NCBI GenBank assembly: GCA_021784255.1
Contig: JAJXSZ010000212.1
Location: 1-5,157, forward strand
Origin: Pseudomonadota bacterium
GTDB lineage: Bacteria; Pseudomonadota; Alphaproteobacteria; Acetobacterales; Acetobacteraceae
Length of the DNA: 5,157 nt
Reading direction: 5' to 3'
Position 1 is the stretch's first letter. Each line of letters begins with the position of its first letter. Made by a program: the position numbers and the translations under genes. This document shows, piece by piece, positions 1-5,157 of this stretch. Under the pieces are notes generated by a model. That model saw only the letters and a list, made by a program, of their open reading frames with translations, had not been told where the DNA came from and did not search any database.

Positions 1-1
1 C

Positions 2-643
2 GTGCTGGGCTCGGGCCTCGGCGCCAGCTCGACGCTGGGCGGCAAGGGCTACCTGCACTACATCTATCCCGGCGTGCTGGGCCTGTCGCTGCTGTTCTCG
101 TCGGTGTTCGCGGCGATGCTGATCGTTTTCGATCGCCAGATCGGCTTTCTCAAGGCGGTACTGGTCGCGCCGGTATCGCGCCTCGCCATCGCGCTCGGCA
201 AGATCCTCTCGGGCGCGCTGCAGGCACTGGTACCGGCCACCGTGCTGCTGGTGCTGCTGCCACTGCTGGGCCTCGACCTGTCGCCGGCGGCCTTGGTCGA
301 ACTGGTCGGCGCGATGCTGCTGGCGGCGATCACGTTCTCGGCGCTGGGCGTGGCGACCGCGGCGCGCTTCCGCTCGACGACGGTGTTCCCGATCATCTCC
401 AACGCCGTGCTGCTGCCGATGTTCTTTCTGTCCGGCGCGCTCTACCCGCTGGACCGCGCGCCGACCTGGCTGCGGCTGCTGGCGCACGTCGATCCGGTCG
501 CCTACGCGGTGGACCTGATGCGCGGCGCGGTGCTCGGCCGCACGGTCTATCCGCCGCTGCTGTCGATCGCGGTGCTCACCGGCTTCATCGTCGTGCTGAC
601 CTGGCTGGCGACCCGCGTGTTCGCGGCGGGCGAGGACACCTGA
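2..643 (+). CDS. ABC-2 type transporter permease, C-terminal part (5' end outside window)
   Basis: This is the membrane subunit of an ABC transporter, which would pair with a separate ATP-binding subunit, probably encoded just upstream, to move a substrate across the inner membrane. The frame is open from the first bases, so the true start lies upstream; 213 residues are visible, against roughly 250 to 370 for the family. About five hydrophobic helices can be seen, near visible residues 23-43, 70-91, 97-121, 127-150 and 187-207; a first helix is presumably missing. The ABC-2 signature lies at about residues 142-179: 'FLSGALYPLDRAPTWL', then a Pro-x-x-Tyr element (DPVAYAVD) and 'MRGAVLG'. This resembles DrrB/NodJ-type exporters of drugs, polysaccharides or lipids, but the sequence does not reveal the substrate. 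The gene ends 42 bases before a strong hairpin and is convergent with the HU gene. Family assignment is firm; the role is open. Confidence 0.9.
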   Translation: MLGSGLGASSTLGGKGYLHYIYPGVLGLSLLFSSVFAAMLIVFDRQIGFLKAVLVAPVSRLAIALGKILSGALQALVPATVLLVLLPLLGLDLSPAALVELVGAMLLAAITFSALGVATAARFRSTTVFPIISNAVLLPMFFLSGALYPLDRAPTWLRLLAHVDPVAYAVDLMRGAVLGRTVYPPLLSIAVLTGFIVVLTWLATRVFAAGEDT

Positions 644-684
644 GCCCGGCGGACCGGGACAGGGAGCGGCGCAGCCGCCCGATC

Positions 685-715
685 CGATGCGGTGCCCGGA
701 CAGGGCACCGCATCG
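685..715. terminator. Perfect 13-bp hairpin between convergent genes, probable bidirectional terminator
   Basis: The arm cgatgcggtgccc (685-697) is followed by a 5-base loop, ggaca, and its exact reverse complement, gggcaccgcatcg (703-715). It starts 42 bases after the permease stop and ends 10 bases before the HU stop codon, so it lies just beyond the 3' end of both converging genes. Neither strand has a T-tract after the stem, so it is not a textbook Rho-independent terminator. Position and stem strength favour termination or 3'-end protection of both transcripts. A smaller hairpin (gcggc, gca, gccgc at 666-678) lies next to it. The structure is seen directly; the function is inferred. Confidence 0.72.
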
Positions 716-725
716 AAGGCACCGA

Positions 726-1109
726 TCAGGCCGCGGCGTCCTTGAGCTTCTTCAGCGGACGCACCTTGACCTTGACCGAAGCCGGCTTGGCGGCAAACCA
801 CTGCTCGACCTTGGTGAACGGGTTGATGCCCATGCGCTTGGGCTTGGCCGGCACGTTGACGGCGGTGATCTTCAGCAGCCCCGGCAGGGTGAACGAGCCG
901 GCGCCCTTCTTGCTGACCGAACCCGCCACGGCGCCTTCCAGTGCCGCCAGCACGGCGCGCACGTCCCGGGCGGCCACGCCGCTCGCGTCGGCGAGATGCG
1001 CCACCAGACCGGACTTGCTCAGGGTTTCCTTGATCGGCTTCGGGGCAGCCGGCTTGGCAGTGGCCTTCGCCGGGGTCTTGCTCTTGCTCGCGTTCATCGT
1101 CTTGGCCAT
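726..1109 (-). CDS. HU-family DNA-binding protein with Lys/Ala/Pro-rich N-terminal leader
   Basis: This is a nucleoid-associated protein of 127 residues that should bind and bend DNA as a dimer. Residues 1-27 form a basic, low-complexity leader rich in Lys, Ala and Pro, reminiscent of histone H1 tails. Residues 28-127 form the HU/IHF fold: an N-terminal helical part (about 30-66), a glycine-rich turn (KKGAGSF, 67-73), then the beta-arm with the 'GINPFT' motif at 94-99. Pro97 corresponds to the intercalating proline of 'RNP' in HU. The C-terminus is 'RPLKKLKDAAA'. Classical HU has about 90 residues, so the leader accounts for most of the extra length. The frame runs on much further upstream, but ATG at 1107-1109 is chosen because GAGGA lies 5 bases before it and a plausible promoter lies 56 bases upstream. 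Upstream translation is Arg/Gly-rich noise. The gene is divergent from the GGDEF-EAL gene and convergent with the permease. Family confidence is high; the exact paralogue is not identifiable. Confidence 0.93.
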   Translation of the reverse strand: MAKTMNASKSKTPAKATAKPAAPKPIKETLSKSGLVAHLADASGVAARDVRAVLAALEGAVAGSVSKKGAGSFTLPGLLKITAVNVPAKPKRMGINPFTKVEQWFAAKPASVKVKVRPLKKLKDAAA

Positions 1110-1114
1110 GACTA

Positions 1115-1119
1115 TCCTC
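1115..1119 (-). promoter_or_regulatory. Ribosome binding site that fixes the HU start
   Basis: On the minus strand the sequence reads GAGGA, then 5 bases (TAGTC), then ATG. This is a good Shine-Dalgarno match at ideal spacing. It decides between the ATG at 1109 and the second Met four codons later or the long open frame upstream. Confidence 0.8.
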
Positions 1120-1138
1120 GTCGTTTCGATGGGTGTAT

Positions 1139-1163
1139 CGCCTGGGCATTCCCCCAGCAGGCG
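1139..1163 (-). other. Hairpin in the predicted HU 5' leader
   Basis: On the minus strand, CGCC-(TGC)-TGGG pairs with CCCA-GGCG around a GGAATG loop. This gives an 8-bp stem with a 3-base bulge; an alternative fold pairs CGCCTG with CAGGCG. It begins right after the predicted -10 box, so it would sit at the very 5' end of the HU mRNA or act as a DNA operator next to the start site. The pairing is seen directly; any regulatory role is inference. Confidence 0.4.
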
Positions 1164-1164
1164 C

Positions 1165-1193
1165 AATGTAGAGCACGCCCGCCGCGCCGCCAA
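1165..1193 (-). promoter_or_regulatory. Candidate sigma70 promoter of the HU gene
   Basis: Minus strand: -35 box TTGGCG (1193-1188; 4 of 6 match TTGACA), a 17-base spacer, and -10 box TACATT (1170-1165; 4 of 6 match TATAAT). Transcription would start near 1158, giving a leader of about 50 bases before the HU ATG. The optimal spacer and the local drop in GC support it; the modest box matches limit confidence. Confidence 0.5.
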
Positions 1194-1208
1194 GCCATTC
1201 GCCGCCGC

Positions 1209-1229
1209 GGCGGGTCTCGACGGCCCGCC
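1209..1229. repeat. Short inverted repeat upstream of the HU promoter
   Basis: ggcggg (1209-1214) and cccgcc (1224-1229) are exact inverted copies separated by 9 bases. They lie just upstream of the predicted HU -35 box, in the divergent control region. It could be a regulator-binding dyad, but 6-bp GC-only arms are common by chance at this base composition. Confidence 0.3.
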
Positions 1230-1242
1230 TGCGGCGCCTGCG
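1226..1242. repeat. Tandem direct repeat of cgcctgcg, two copies
   Basis: The octamer cgcctgcg occurs at 1226-1233 and again at 1235-1242, one base apart, so the period is 9 bases. It lies in the divergent gap and overlaps the end of the preceding inverted repeat. The repeat is exact; its function is unknown and it may be chance. Confidence 0.4.
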
Positions 1243-1415
1243 ATTGGAACACAAGCGGCCCGTCGTGCGTCATCATCGTCTCCGCACCCGGCGCCGGCAG
1301 GCCGCTCGAGGTCGCGGCGCACGCGCGGCCGCGCAGGGGCCGCCCGGCGCGGCGCGCTGCCTGCGATGTCTCCGTTTCGCCGCCGAGATCGAATGCCGCT
1401 CAGACGAGAGTCCGG

Positions 1416-4259
1416 ATGTCCACCGACCCGCCCCTGCCCGAAGCCCCGCCCGACGGCGCCGAGCGCCTGTATGCGGCGCTCGCCGACATCGGCGATCTGG
1501 TGGCCGCGATGCCGCCGCTGCCGGAGCTCTATGCGGGGGTGGTGCGGATCCTGGAGCGCCACGTCGGCGCGTGGCTGGTGATCGTCGGCGAGCTCGACCA
1601 TGCCGCGGGGGTCATGCATCGGCGGGCGCCGGACCCGCCGCCGCCGGGCCAGGAGGACATCTATCCCGCGACGGTGCCGCTCCGCATCGCGCGCCCGGCC
1701 TTCTGGCAGGGCCGGATCGATGTCGAGCCCAACCTCGTCGATGCCCCCGGTCGCGAAGCGCTGCGGCCCGCCTATGCGAAATACGGCATCCGCGCCGCCG
1801 CCGCCGTGCCGATCCTGCGTTCCGGCCAGGTGCACGCGGCCCTGATCCTGCGCTCGCGCGATCCGTCGTTCTTCTCGCCGCCGCTGCTCAAGCTGCTCGG
1901 CCGCGCCGCCGCCACGCTCGGGCGGGCGCTCGAGGGCGAGGCCCAGCGCGCCGAGCTGCAGCGGGCCACCCGGGAAGCCGGACGCCTGCAACGCGCCGAA
2001 CGGCTGCTGAGCGAGACGCTCAAGATCGCGATTCACGCCGAGACGCAGGAACGCCTCTTTGCCAGGGCCTGCGATGTCATCGTGCAAGCCGGCAGCTATG
2101 CGGTGTGCTGGTCAGGTGTCCTGCAAGACGATGCCGGGCGCAGCGTGCAATTGATCGCCCACGCCGGGCGTGCCGAGGCCTTTTACCGCGCGCTCCGGAT
2201 CCGCCTGGCCGACCCCGTGTTCGCGAGCAGCGTGTCGGCGAGTGCCATCACCAGCGGCACGCCCCAGCTGCGCTGGCCCGGGCGCGGCGGCGACGCATCC
2301 TGGGCACGCGACGCCCGCCGGCTCGGCCTCGGTTCCATTCTGGGACTTCCGCTGCGCGTCGCGCGGCAGATCGAAGGCGTGCTCGTGATCGGCGCCGAGG
2401 ACGAGAACGCTTTCACCGACGCCGAGGTCCGCGTGTTCGGCGAGATCGCGCTGGAGCTCGGCCTCGGCTGGGAACGCCTGCGTTCGAGCAGCGCGCGCGA
2501 AGCCGCCGAAAAGGCCTTGCAGACCAGCCTGCGGCAGTTCCAGGCCATCGTGTCGAATCAATACGCCGCCACGCTGGTGGTGACCGCCGCGGGTCAGGTC
2601 CTGTTCGCCAACGCCGCGTTTTGCCGCATGTTCGGCATCGACGGAAGTCCGGAACAGCTGCTGGGCATGCACGCGGCCGACATCATCGAGCGGGTTCGAC
2701 CGGTCTACGCCGATCCCGACCGCGAGGTGCGCCGCATCCGCGAGATCCTCGCGCGCGGCGAGTGCGTGCAGGGCGAGGAGATGGCGATCCGCGGCGGCCG
2801 CACCTACCTGCGTGATTTCGTGCCCATCGTGATCGACGGCCAGCCGCTGGGACGCATGTGGCAGCACATCGACATCACCGACCGCAAGGTCCAGGCGGCC
2901 CAGATCGAGCGCCTTGCCTATTACGACACGCTGACCGAGCTGCCCAACCGCCGCCTGTTCTTCGAATGGCTGGGCCGCGCGCGCAGCCTGTCGCGGCGCC
3001 ACCAGGACGCCATCGCGATCGGGGTGCTCGATCTCGACGGTTTCAAGGTCATCAACGACCGGCATGGCCATGCGGCCGGCGACGCGGTGCTGCGCGAATC
3101 GGCACGGCGCATGCAGACCGCCTTGCGCGAAGGCGATATCGCGGCCCGACTCGGCGGCGACGAATTCGCGCTGCTGCTGATCGACATCGAGAGCGAGGAA
3201 CAGGCCCGCGGCGTCAGCCGGCGCATGCTGGAGGCGCTGCGCGCGCCCGTCCCCTGGCGGGACGAGCGCCTGCTCTGCTCGGCGAGCATCGGCTGGACGC
3301 TCTATCCGCGCGACGACGCGCCCACGGACGTCCTGCTGCGGCATGCGGACCTGGCGATGTACGCGGCCAAGCAGGCGGGCCGCGACCGCGATCAGTTCTA
3401 TTCGGAGGTGCTCGAGACGGCGGGTTCCGAACAGCGGGCCCTGCACGAGCAGATGGTCGCGGCGCTGGCGGAGGACCGCCTGCTGCTGCTGTTCCAGCCG
3501 GTCGTCGCCATCGACGCGGATCCGCGGACATGCCGGGTCACCGCGTTCGAGGCGCTGCTGCGGCTGCACGACGATGCCCGCGGGCTGCTGCCGCCTTCGG
3601 CATTCCACGCGATGCTCGATGATGCGGCGCTGGCGCGGCCGATCGGACGGCGCGTCCTCGAGCGCGCCCTGCAGACCGGCGAGCGGCTGCTGGCGCAAGG
3701 CCTGACGCTGCCGATTTCCGTCAACATCAGCTCGCGGCACCTGCTGCACCCCGAGTTCATCCGCGATGTGAGTGACGCCCTGGCGGCGCACCCCGCGGTC
3801 GATGCCGGCCTGCTCGGTCTCGAGATCACCGAAACCGGACCCTCGCTCGATCGCGCGCTGGCGCGCCGGGTCATCGAGGAATGCCGCGCGCGCGGCGTGC
3901 TCGTCAGCCTCGATGACTTCGGCACCGGCAACTCGTCGCTGAGCCACATCCAGCAGCTGGACGTGGCCACCCTGAAGATGGACCAGAGCTTCGTGCGCGA
4001 TCTACTGGCGGGCTCGCGCAACCTGGCGATCGCCGCCGGCATCATCACCACCGCGCACATGCTCGGCGTGACCCTGGTCGCCGAAGGCGTCGAGACGGAA
4101 GCCCAGGGTATCGCGCTACTCACCCACGGCTGCCGGCATCTGCAGGGCTACGCGATCGCGCGGCCGATGGCGGCGGCCGACATCGCGGCGTGGGTGCGCG
4201 ACTGGGTTCCGTTCGCCTCCTGGCCGGCGGCACTGCGTTCGGCGCCGCGTCCGGCGTAG
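1416..4259 (+). CDS. GAF-GAF-PAS-GGDEF-EAL cyclic-di-GMP synthase/phosphodiesterase
   Basis: This 947-residue protein is predicted to both make and degrade cyclic-di-GMP under sensory control, in the cytoplasm; no signal peptide or membrane helix is visible. Domains in order: GAF (about 17-175), a charged probable coiled coil (170-200), second GAF (202-355), short linker, PAS with C-terminal PAC segment (372-487, ending 'DITDRK'), GGDEF (495-662) and EAL (678-930). The GGDEF domain is complete: 'LDLDGFKVIND' with metal-binding Asp539, Asn547, Asp556, an intact GGDEF at 580-584, and an inhibitory RxxD site (Arg571, Asp574) exactly five residues before it. The EAL domain keeps every catalytic position expected from RocR: Glu712, Asn770, Glu803, Asp833, Asp834, Lys854, Glu890, Gln910. 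The ATG at 1416 follows a weak GAGAG by 5 bases. No in-frame ATG, GTG or TTG occurs for over 150 bases upstream, and farther upstream the frame runs antisense through HU. It is a monocistronic-looking gene. The signals sensed cannot be read from the sequence. Confidence 0.96.
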   Translation: MSTDPPLPEAPPDGAERLYAALADIGDLVAAMPPLPELYAGVVRILERHVGAWLVIVGELDHAAGVMHRRAPDPPPPGQEDIYPATVPLRIARPAFWQGRIDVEPNLVDAPGREALRPAYAKYGIRAAAAVPILRSGQVHAALILRSRDPSFFSPPLLKLLGRAAATLGRALEGEAQRAELQRATREAGRLQRAERLLSETLKIAIHAETQERLFARACDVIVQAGSYAVCWSGVLQDDAGRSVQLIAHAGRAEAFYRALRIRLADPVFASSVSASAITSGTPQLRWPGRGGDASWARDARRLGLGSILGLPLRVARQIEGVLVIGAEDENAFTDAEVRVFGEIALELGLGWERLRSSSAREAAEKALQTSLRQFQAIVSNQYAATLVVTAAGQVLFANAAFCRMFGIDGSPEQLLGMHAADIIERVRPVYADPDREVRRIREILARGECVQGEEMAIRGGRTYLRDFVPIVIDGQPLGRMWQHIDITDRKVQAAQIERLAYYDTLTELPNRRLFFEWLGRARSLSRRHQDAIAIGVLDLDGFKVINDRHGHAAGDAVLRESARRMQTALREGDIAARLGGDEFALLLIDIESEEQARGVSRRMLEALRAPVPWRDERLLCSASIGWTLYPRDDAPTDVLLRHADLAMYAAKQAGRDRDQFYSEVLETAGSEQRALHEQMVAALAEDRLLLLFQPVVAIDADPRTCRVTAFEALLRLHDDARGLLPPSAFHAMLDDAALARPIGRRVLERALQTGERLLAQGLTLPISVNISSRHLLHPEFIRDVSDALAAHPAVDAGLLGLEITETGPSLDRALARRVIEECRARGVLVSLDDFGTGNSSLSHIQQLDVATLKMDQSFVRDLLAGSRNLAIAAGIITTAHMLGVTLVAEGVETEAQGIALLTHGCRHLQGYAIARPMAAADIAAWVRDWVPFASWPAALRSAPRPA

Positions 4260-4297
4260 GCAGGCCCGGCCGCGGACACCGCCCGACCGACCGGCGC

Positions 4298-4316
4298 CGC
4301 CGACAGTGGATCGGCG
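4298..4316. terminator. Weak hairpin between convergent genes, possible terminator
   Basis: cgccga (4298-4303) pairs with tcggcg (4311-4316) around a 7-base loop. It lies 39 bases after the GGDEF-EAL stop and 46 bases from the ATPase stop, in the convergent gap 4260-4361. There is no T-tract. A 4-bp CCGG stem closed by TTCG also occurs on the minus strand nearer the ATPase end (about 4338-4349). Either could help end transcription, but at this GC content such stems are easily random. Confidence 0.3.
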
Positions 4317-4361
4317 CGCGCGGCTTGGCAAGGGCCGGCCGGCGAACCGGATCCGGACGCC

Positions 4362-5157
4362 TCATCGAGACGCCCGCGCCGCGTGCAAGCGCCGGCCGAC
4401 GACCGCGCGCAGACCCTGCAGCCAGAGCGCGCAGACGCCGAGCAGCACGAGCGCGGCCAGCAACGGCGGCAGGCTGACCGCGGCGAACCCCATCACCGCG
4501 CGCAGGGCCGGAATCAGCAGCACCGCCGCCAGCACCGCCCCCACGCCGACGAACATGCGCACCAGCCAGGGATTGCCCGCGCGACCGCGACGCGTCGCGG
4601 CCGGCCCCGGATCGCGATTGACGAGGATCAGCAGGAACAACGCCAGCACCAGCGCACTGAACACTGCCAGGCGCAGATCCGGCTCGGCCCAGCCGGCGAC
4701 CTGCTGCAGCAGCGCATGCCCGCCCAGCAGGATCGCGGCGAGTCCCAGTCCTTGCGCCAGCGCATAGCCGACGTTGTCCAGCGCGAACGGGCTGGCGGCC
4801 AGCGGCCGCGGCGGGCGGTGCATGGTGTCGGGCGCGGCCGGCTCGGCCTCGAACACGATCGAACAGGCCGGGTCGATCAGCAGTTCCAGCAGCACGATGT
4901 GCACCGGCAGCAGCAGGGTCGGCCAGTGCAGCAGCGCCGGCAGCAGGGCCAGCGCGATGATCGGCATGTGCACCGCGAACACGAAACGCGTGGCGCGGGT
5001 GATGTTGTCGAAGATGCGGCGCCCCTGCGCGATCGCGCCGACGATGCGGGCGAAGCTGTCGTCGAGCAGGATCAGGGCGGCGGCCTCGCGCGCCACGTCG
5101 GTGCCGCGCTCGCCCATGGCGATACCGACATCGGCGGCCTTCAGGGCGGGCGCGTCG
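4362..5157 (-). CDS. P-type cation-transporting ATPase, C-terminal part (N-terminus outside window)
   Basis: An inner-membrane ion pump driven by ATP hydrolysis; 264 residues of a protein usually near 800-900 are visible. The first complete codons read 'DAPALKAADVGIAMG', the end of the P-type hinge motif GDGxNDxPAL, whose Asp (visible residue 1) coordinates Mg2+. Six hydrophobic helices follow, matching M5-M10: about 57-76, 81-103, 128-152, 162-181, 198-219 and 226-250. The stalk 'IVGAIAQGRRIFDNI' precedes M5, and M6 carries 'ELLIDPACSIVFEAEP'. Overall layout is that of P2-type (Ca2+/Na+-like) pumps with a full set of C-terminal helices, unlike heavy-metal P1B pumps. Ion-site residues differ from SERCA: in ungapped alignment its Asn768, Glu771, Asn796 and Asp800 correspond here to His63, Ile66, Glu91 and Asp95, so the transported ion cannot be assigned. 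The phosphorylation motif (DKTGT) would lie outside the window. It is convergent with the GGDEF-EAL gene, about 100 bases away. Confidence 0.94.
   Translation of the reverse strand, partial: DAPALKAADVGIAMGERGTDVAREAAALILLDDSFARIVGAIAQGRRIFDNITRATRFVFAVHMPIIALALLPALLHWPTLLLPVHIVLLELLIDPACSIVFEAEPAAPDTMHRPPRPLAASPFALDNVGYALAQGLGLAAILLGGHALLQQVAGWAEPDLRLAVFSALVLALFLLILVNRDPGPAATRRGRAGNPWLVRMFVGVGAVLAAVLLIPALRAVMGFAAVSLPPLLAALVLLGVCALWLQGLRAVVGRRLHAARASR

Larger units (their letters stand above)
1110..1415. other. Divergent intergenic region between HU and the GGDEF-EAL gene
   Basis: These 306 bases hold no convincing gene. The HU-proximal half (1110-1193) contains the HU ribosome binding site, a leader hairpin and a candidate promoter, and is locally less GC-rich. 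The middle (1209-1242) has short inverted and direct repeats. The rest, about 1250-1415, should contain the promoter of the GGDEF-EAL gene, but I found no convincing -35/-10 pair with 16-18 base spacing on the plus strand. A TTGGAA at 1244-1249 has no matching -10 box at the right distance. Open frames crossing the region are Arg/Pro/Ala-rich by-products of high GC. Confidence 0.7.

Noticed and set aside
1244..1275. Possible plus-strand promoter (TTGGAA at 1244-1249) for the GGDEF-EAL gene
   Set aside because: No TATAAT-like box lies 16-18 bases downstream; the nearest weak candidate (tcatca) needs a 20-base spacer.
687..1415. Extension of the GGDEF-EAL frame upstream to an ATG at 687, giving a 1190-residue protein
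   Set aside because: The extra 243 residues run antisense through the whole HU gene and its promoter, are Arg/Gly/His-rich with no domain, and no ribosome binding site supports the start. The ATG at 687 lies inside the hairpin stem.
1110..2087. Long minus-strand open frame continuing upstream of HU (453 residues in total)
   Set aside because: The added part is Arg/Gly/Ala noise antisense to the GAF-coding region; HU has its own ribosome binding site and promoter at 1115-1193.
1244..2815. Plus-strand frames of 523 residues here and 254 residues at 2858-3622, in another frame of the same gene
   Set aside because: Both are Arg/Ala/Gly/Pro-rich out-of-frame translations of the GAF, PAS and GGDEF coding sequence, without motifs.
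2112..3947. Minus-strand open frame of 611 residues opposite the GGDEF-EAL gene
   Set aside because: It mirrors the codons of a clearly real gene, has low-complexity Arg/Gln/Asp/Gly composition and no recognisable domain. It is expected from third-position GC bias.
4347..4356. Self-complementary ccggatccgg in the convergent gap
   Set aside because: A perfect palindrome with no loop cannot form a stable hairpin and includes a common GGATCC hexamer; chance is a sufficient explanation at this GC content.
4190..4767. Small plus-strand frames across the convergent gap and the 3' end of the ATPase gene
   Set aside because: They are antisense to the well-supported ATPase helices and lack a ribosome binding site or domain.

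Overview
The window is about 5.2 kb of very GC-rich bacterial chromosome. GC is strongly concentrated at third codon positions, which is why long spurious reading frames appear on both strands. The best taxonomic clue is the HU-family protein. It has a Lys/Ala/Pro-rich leader fused to a core ending in 'RPLKKLKDAAA', a form I know from Xanthomonadales (Xanthomonas/Lysobacter/Rhodanobacter relatives) and, less closely, Burkholderiales. A high-GC gammaproteobacterium of the Xanthomonadales is therefore the likeliest source, at moderate confidence. I see no insertion sequence, phage gene, CRISPR, tRNA or rRNA.

Layout from left to right: (1) the 3' part of an ABC-2 type transporter permease on the plus strand, cut by the window start; (2) a convergent gap with a perfect 13-bp hairpin, the probable shared terminator; (3) an HU-like nucleoid protein of 127 residues on the minus strand, with a good ribosome binding site and a plausible sigma70 promoter; (4) a divergent gap of 306 bases; (5) a 947-residue cyclic-di-GMP protein on the plus strand with domain order GAF-GAF-PAS-GGDEF-EAL; (6) a convergent gap of about 100 bases; (7) the C-terminal 264 residues of a P-type cation ATPase on the minus strand, running off the window end.

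Neighbouring genes alternate in strand, so no two complete genes here share an operon. The four genes look like independent transcription units: membrane export, nucleoid architecture, second-messenger signalling and cation transport. Nothing in the sequence links them functionally. The permease and the ATPase presumably belong to units that lie mostly outside the window.

I looked for an undescribed system and did not find one. The points most worth a second look are the dual-active-site c-di-GMP protein with an intact inhibitory site, the altered ion-site residues of the ATPase, and the hairpin structures flanking the HU gene.
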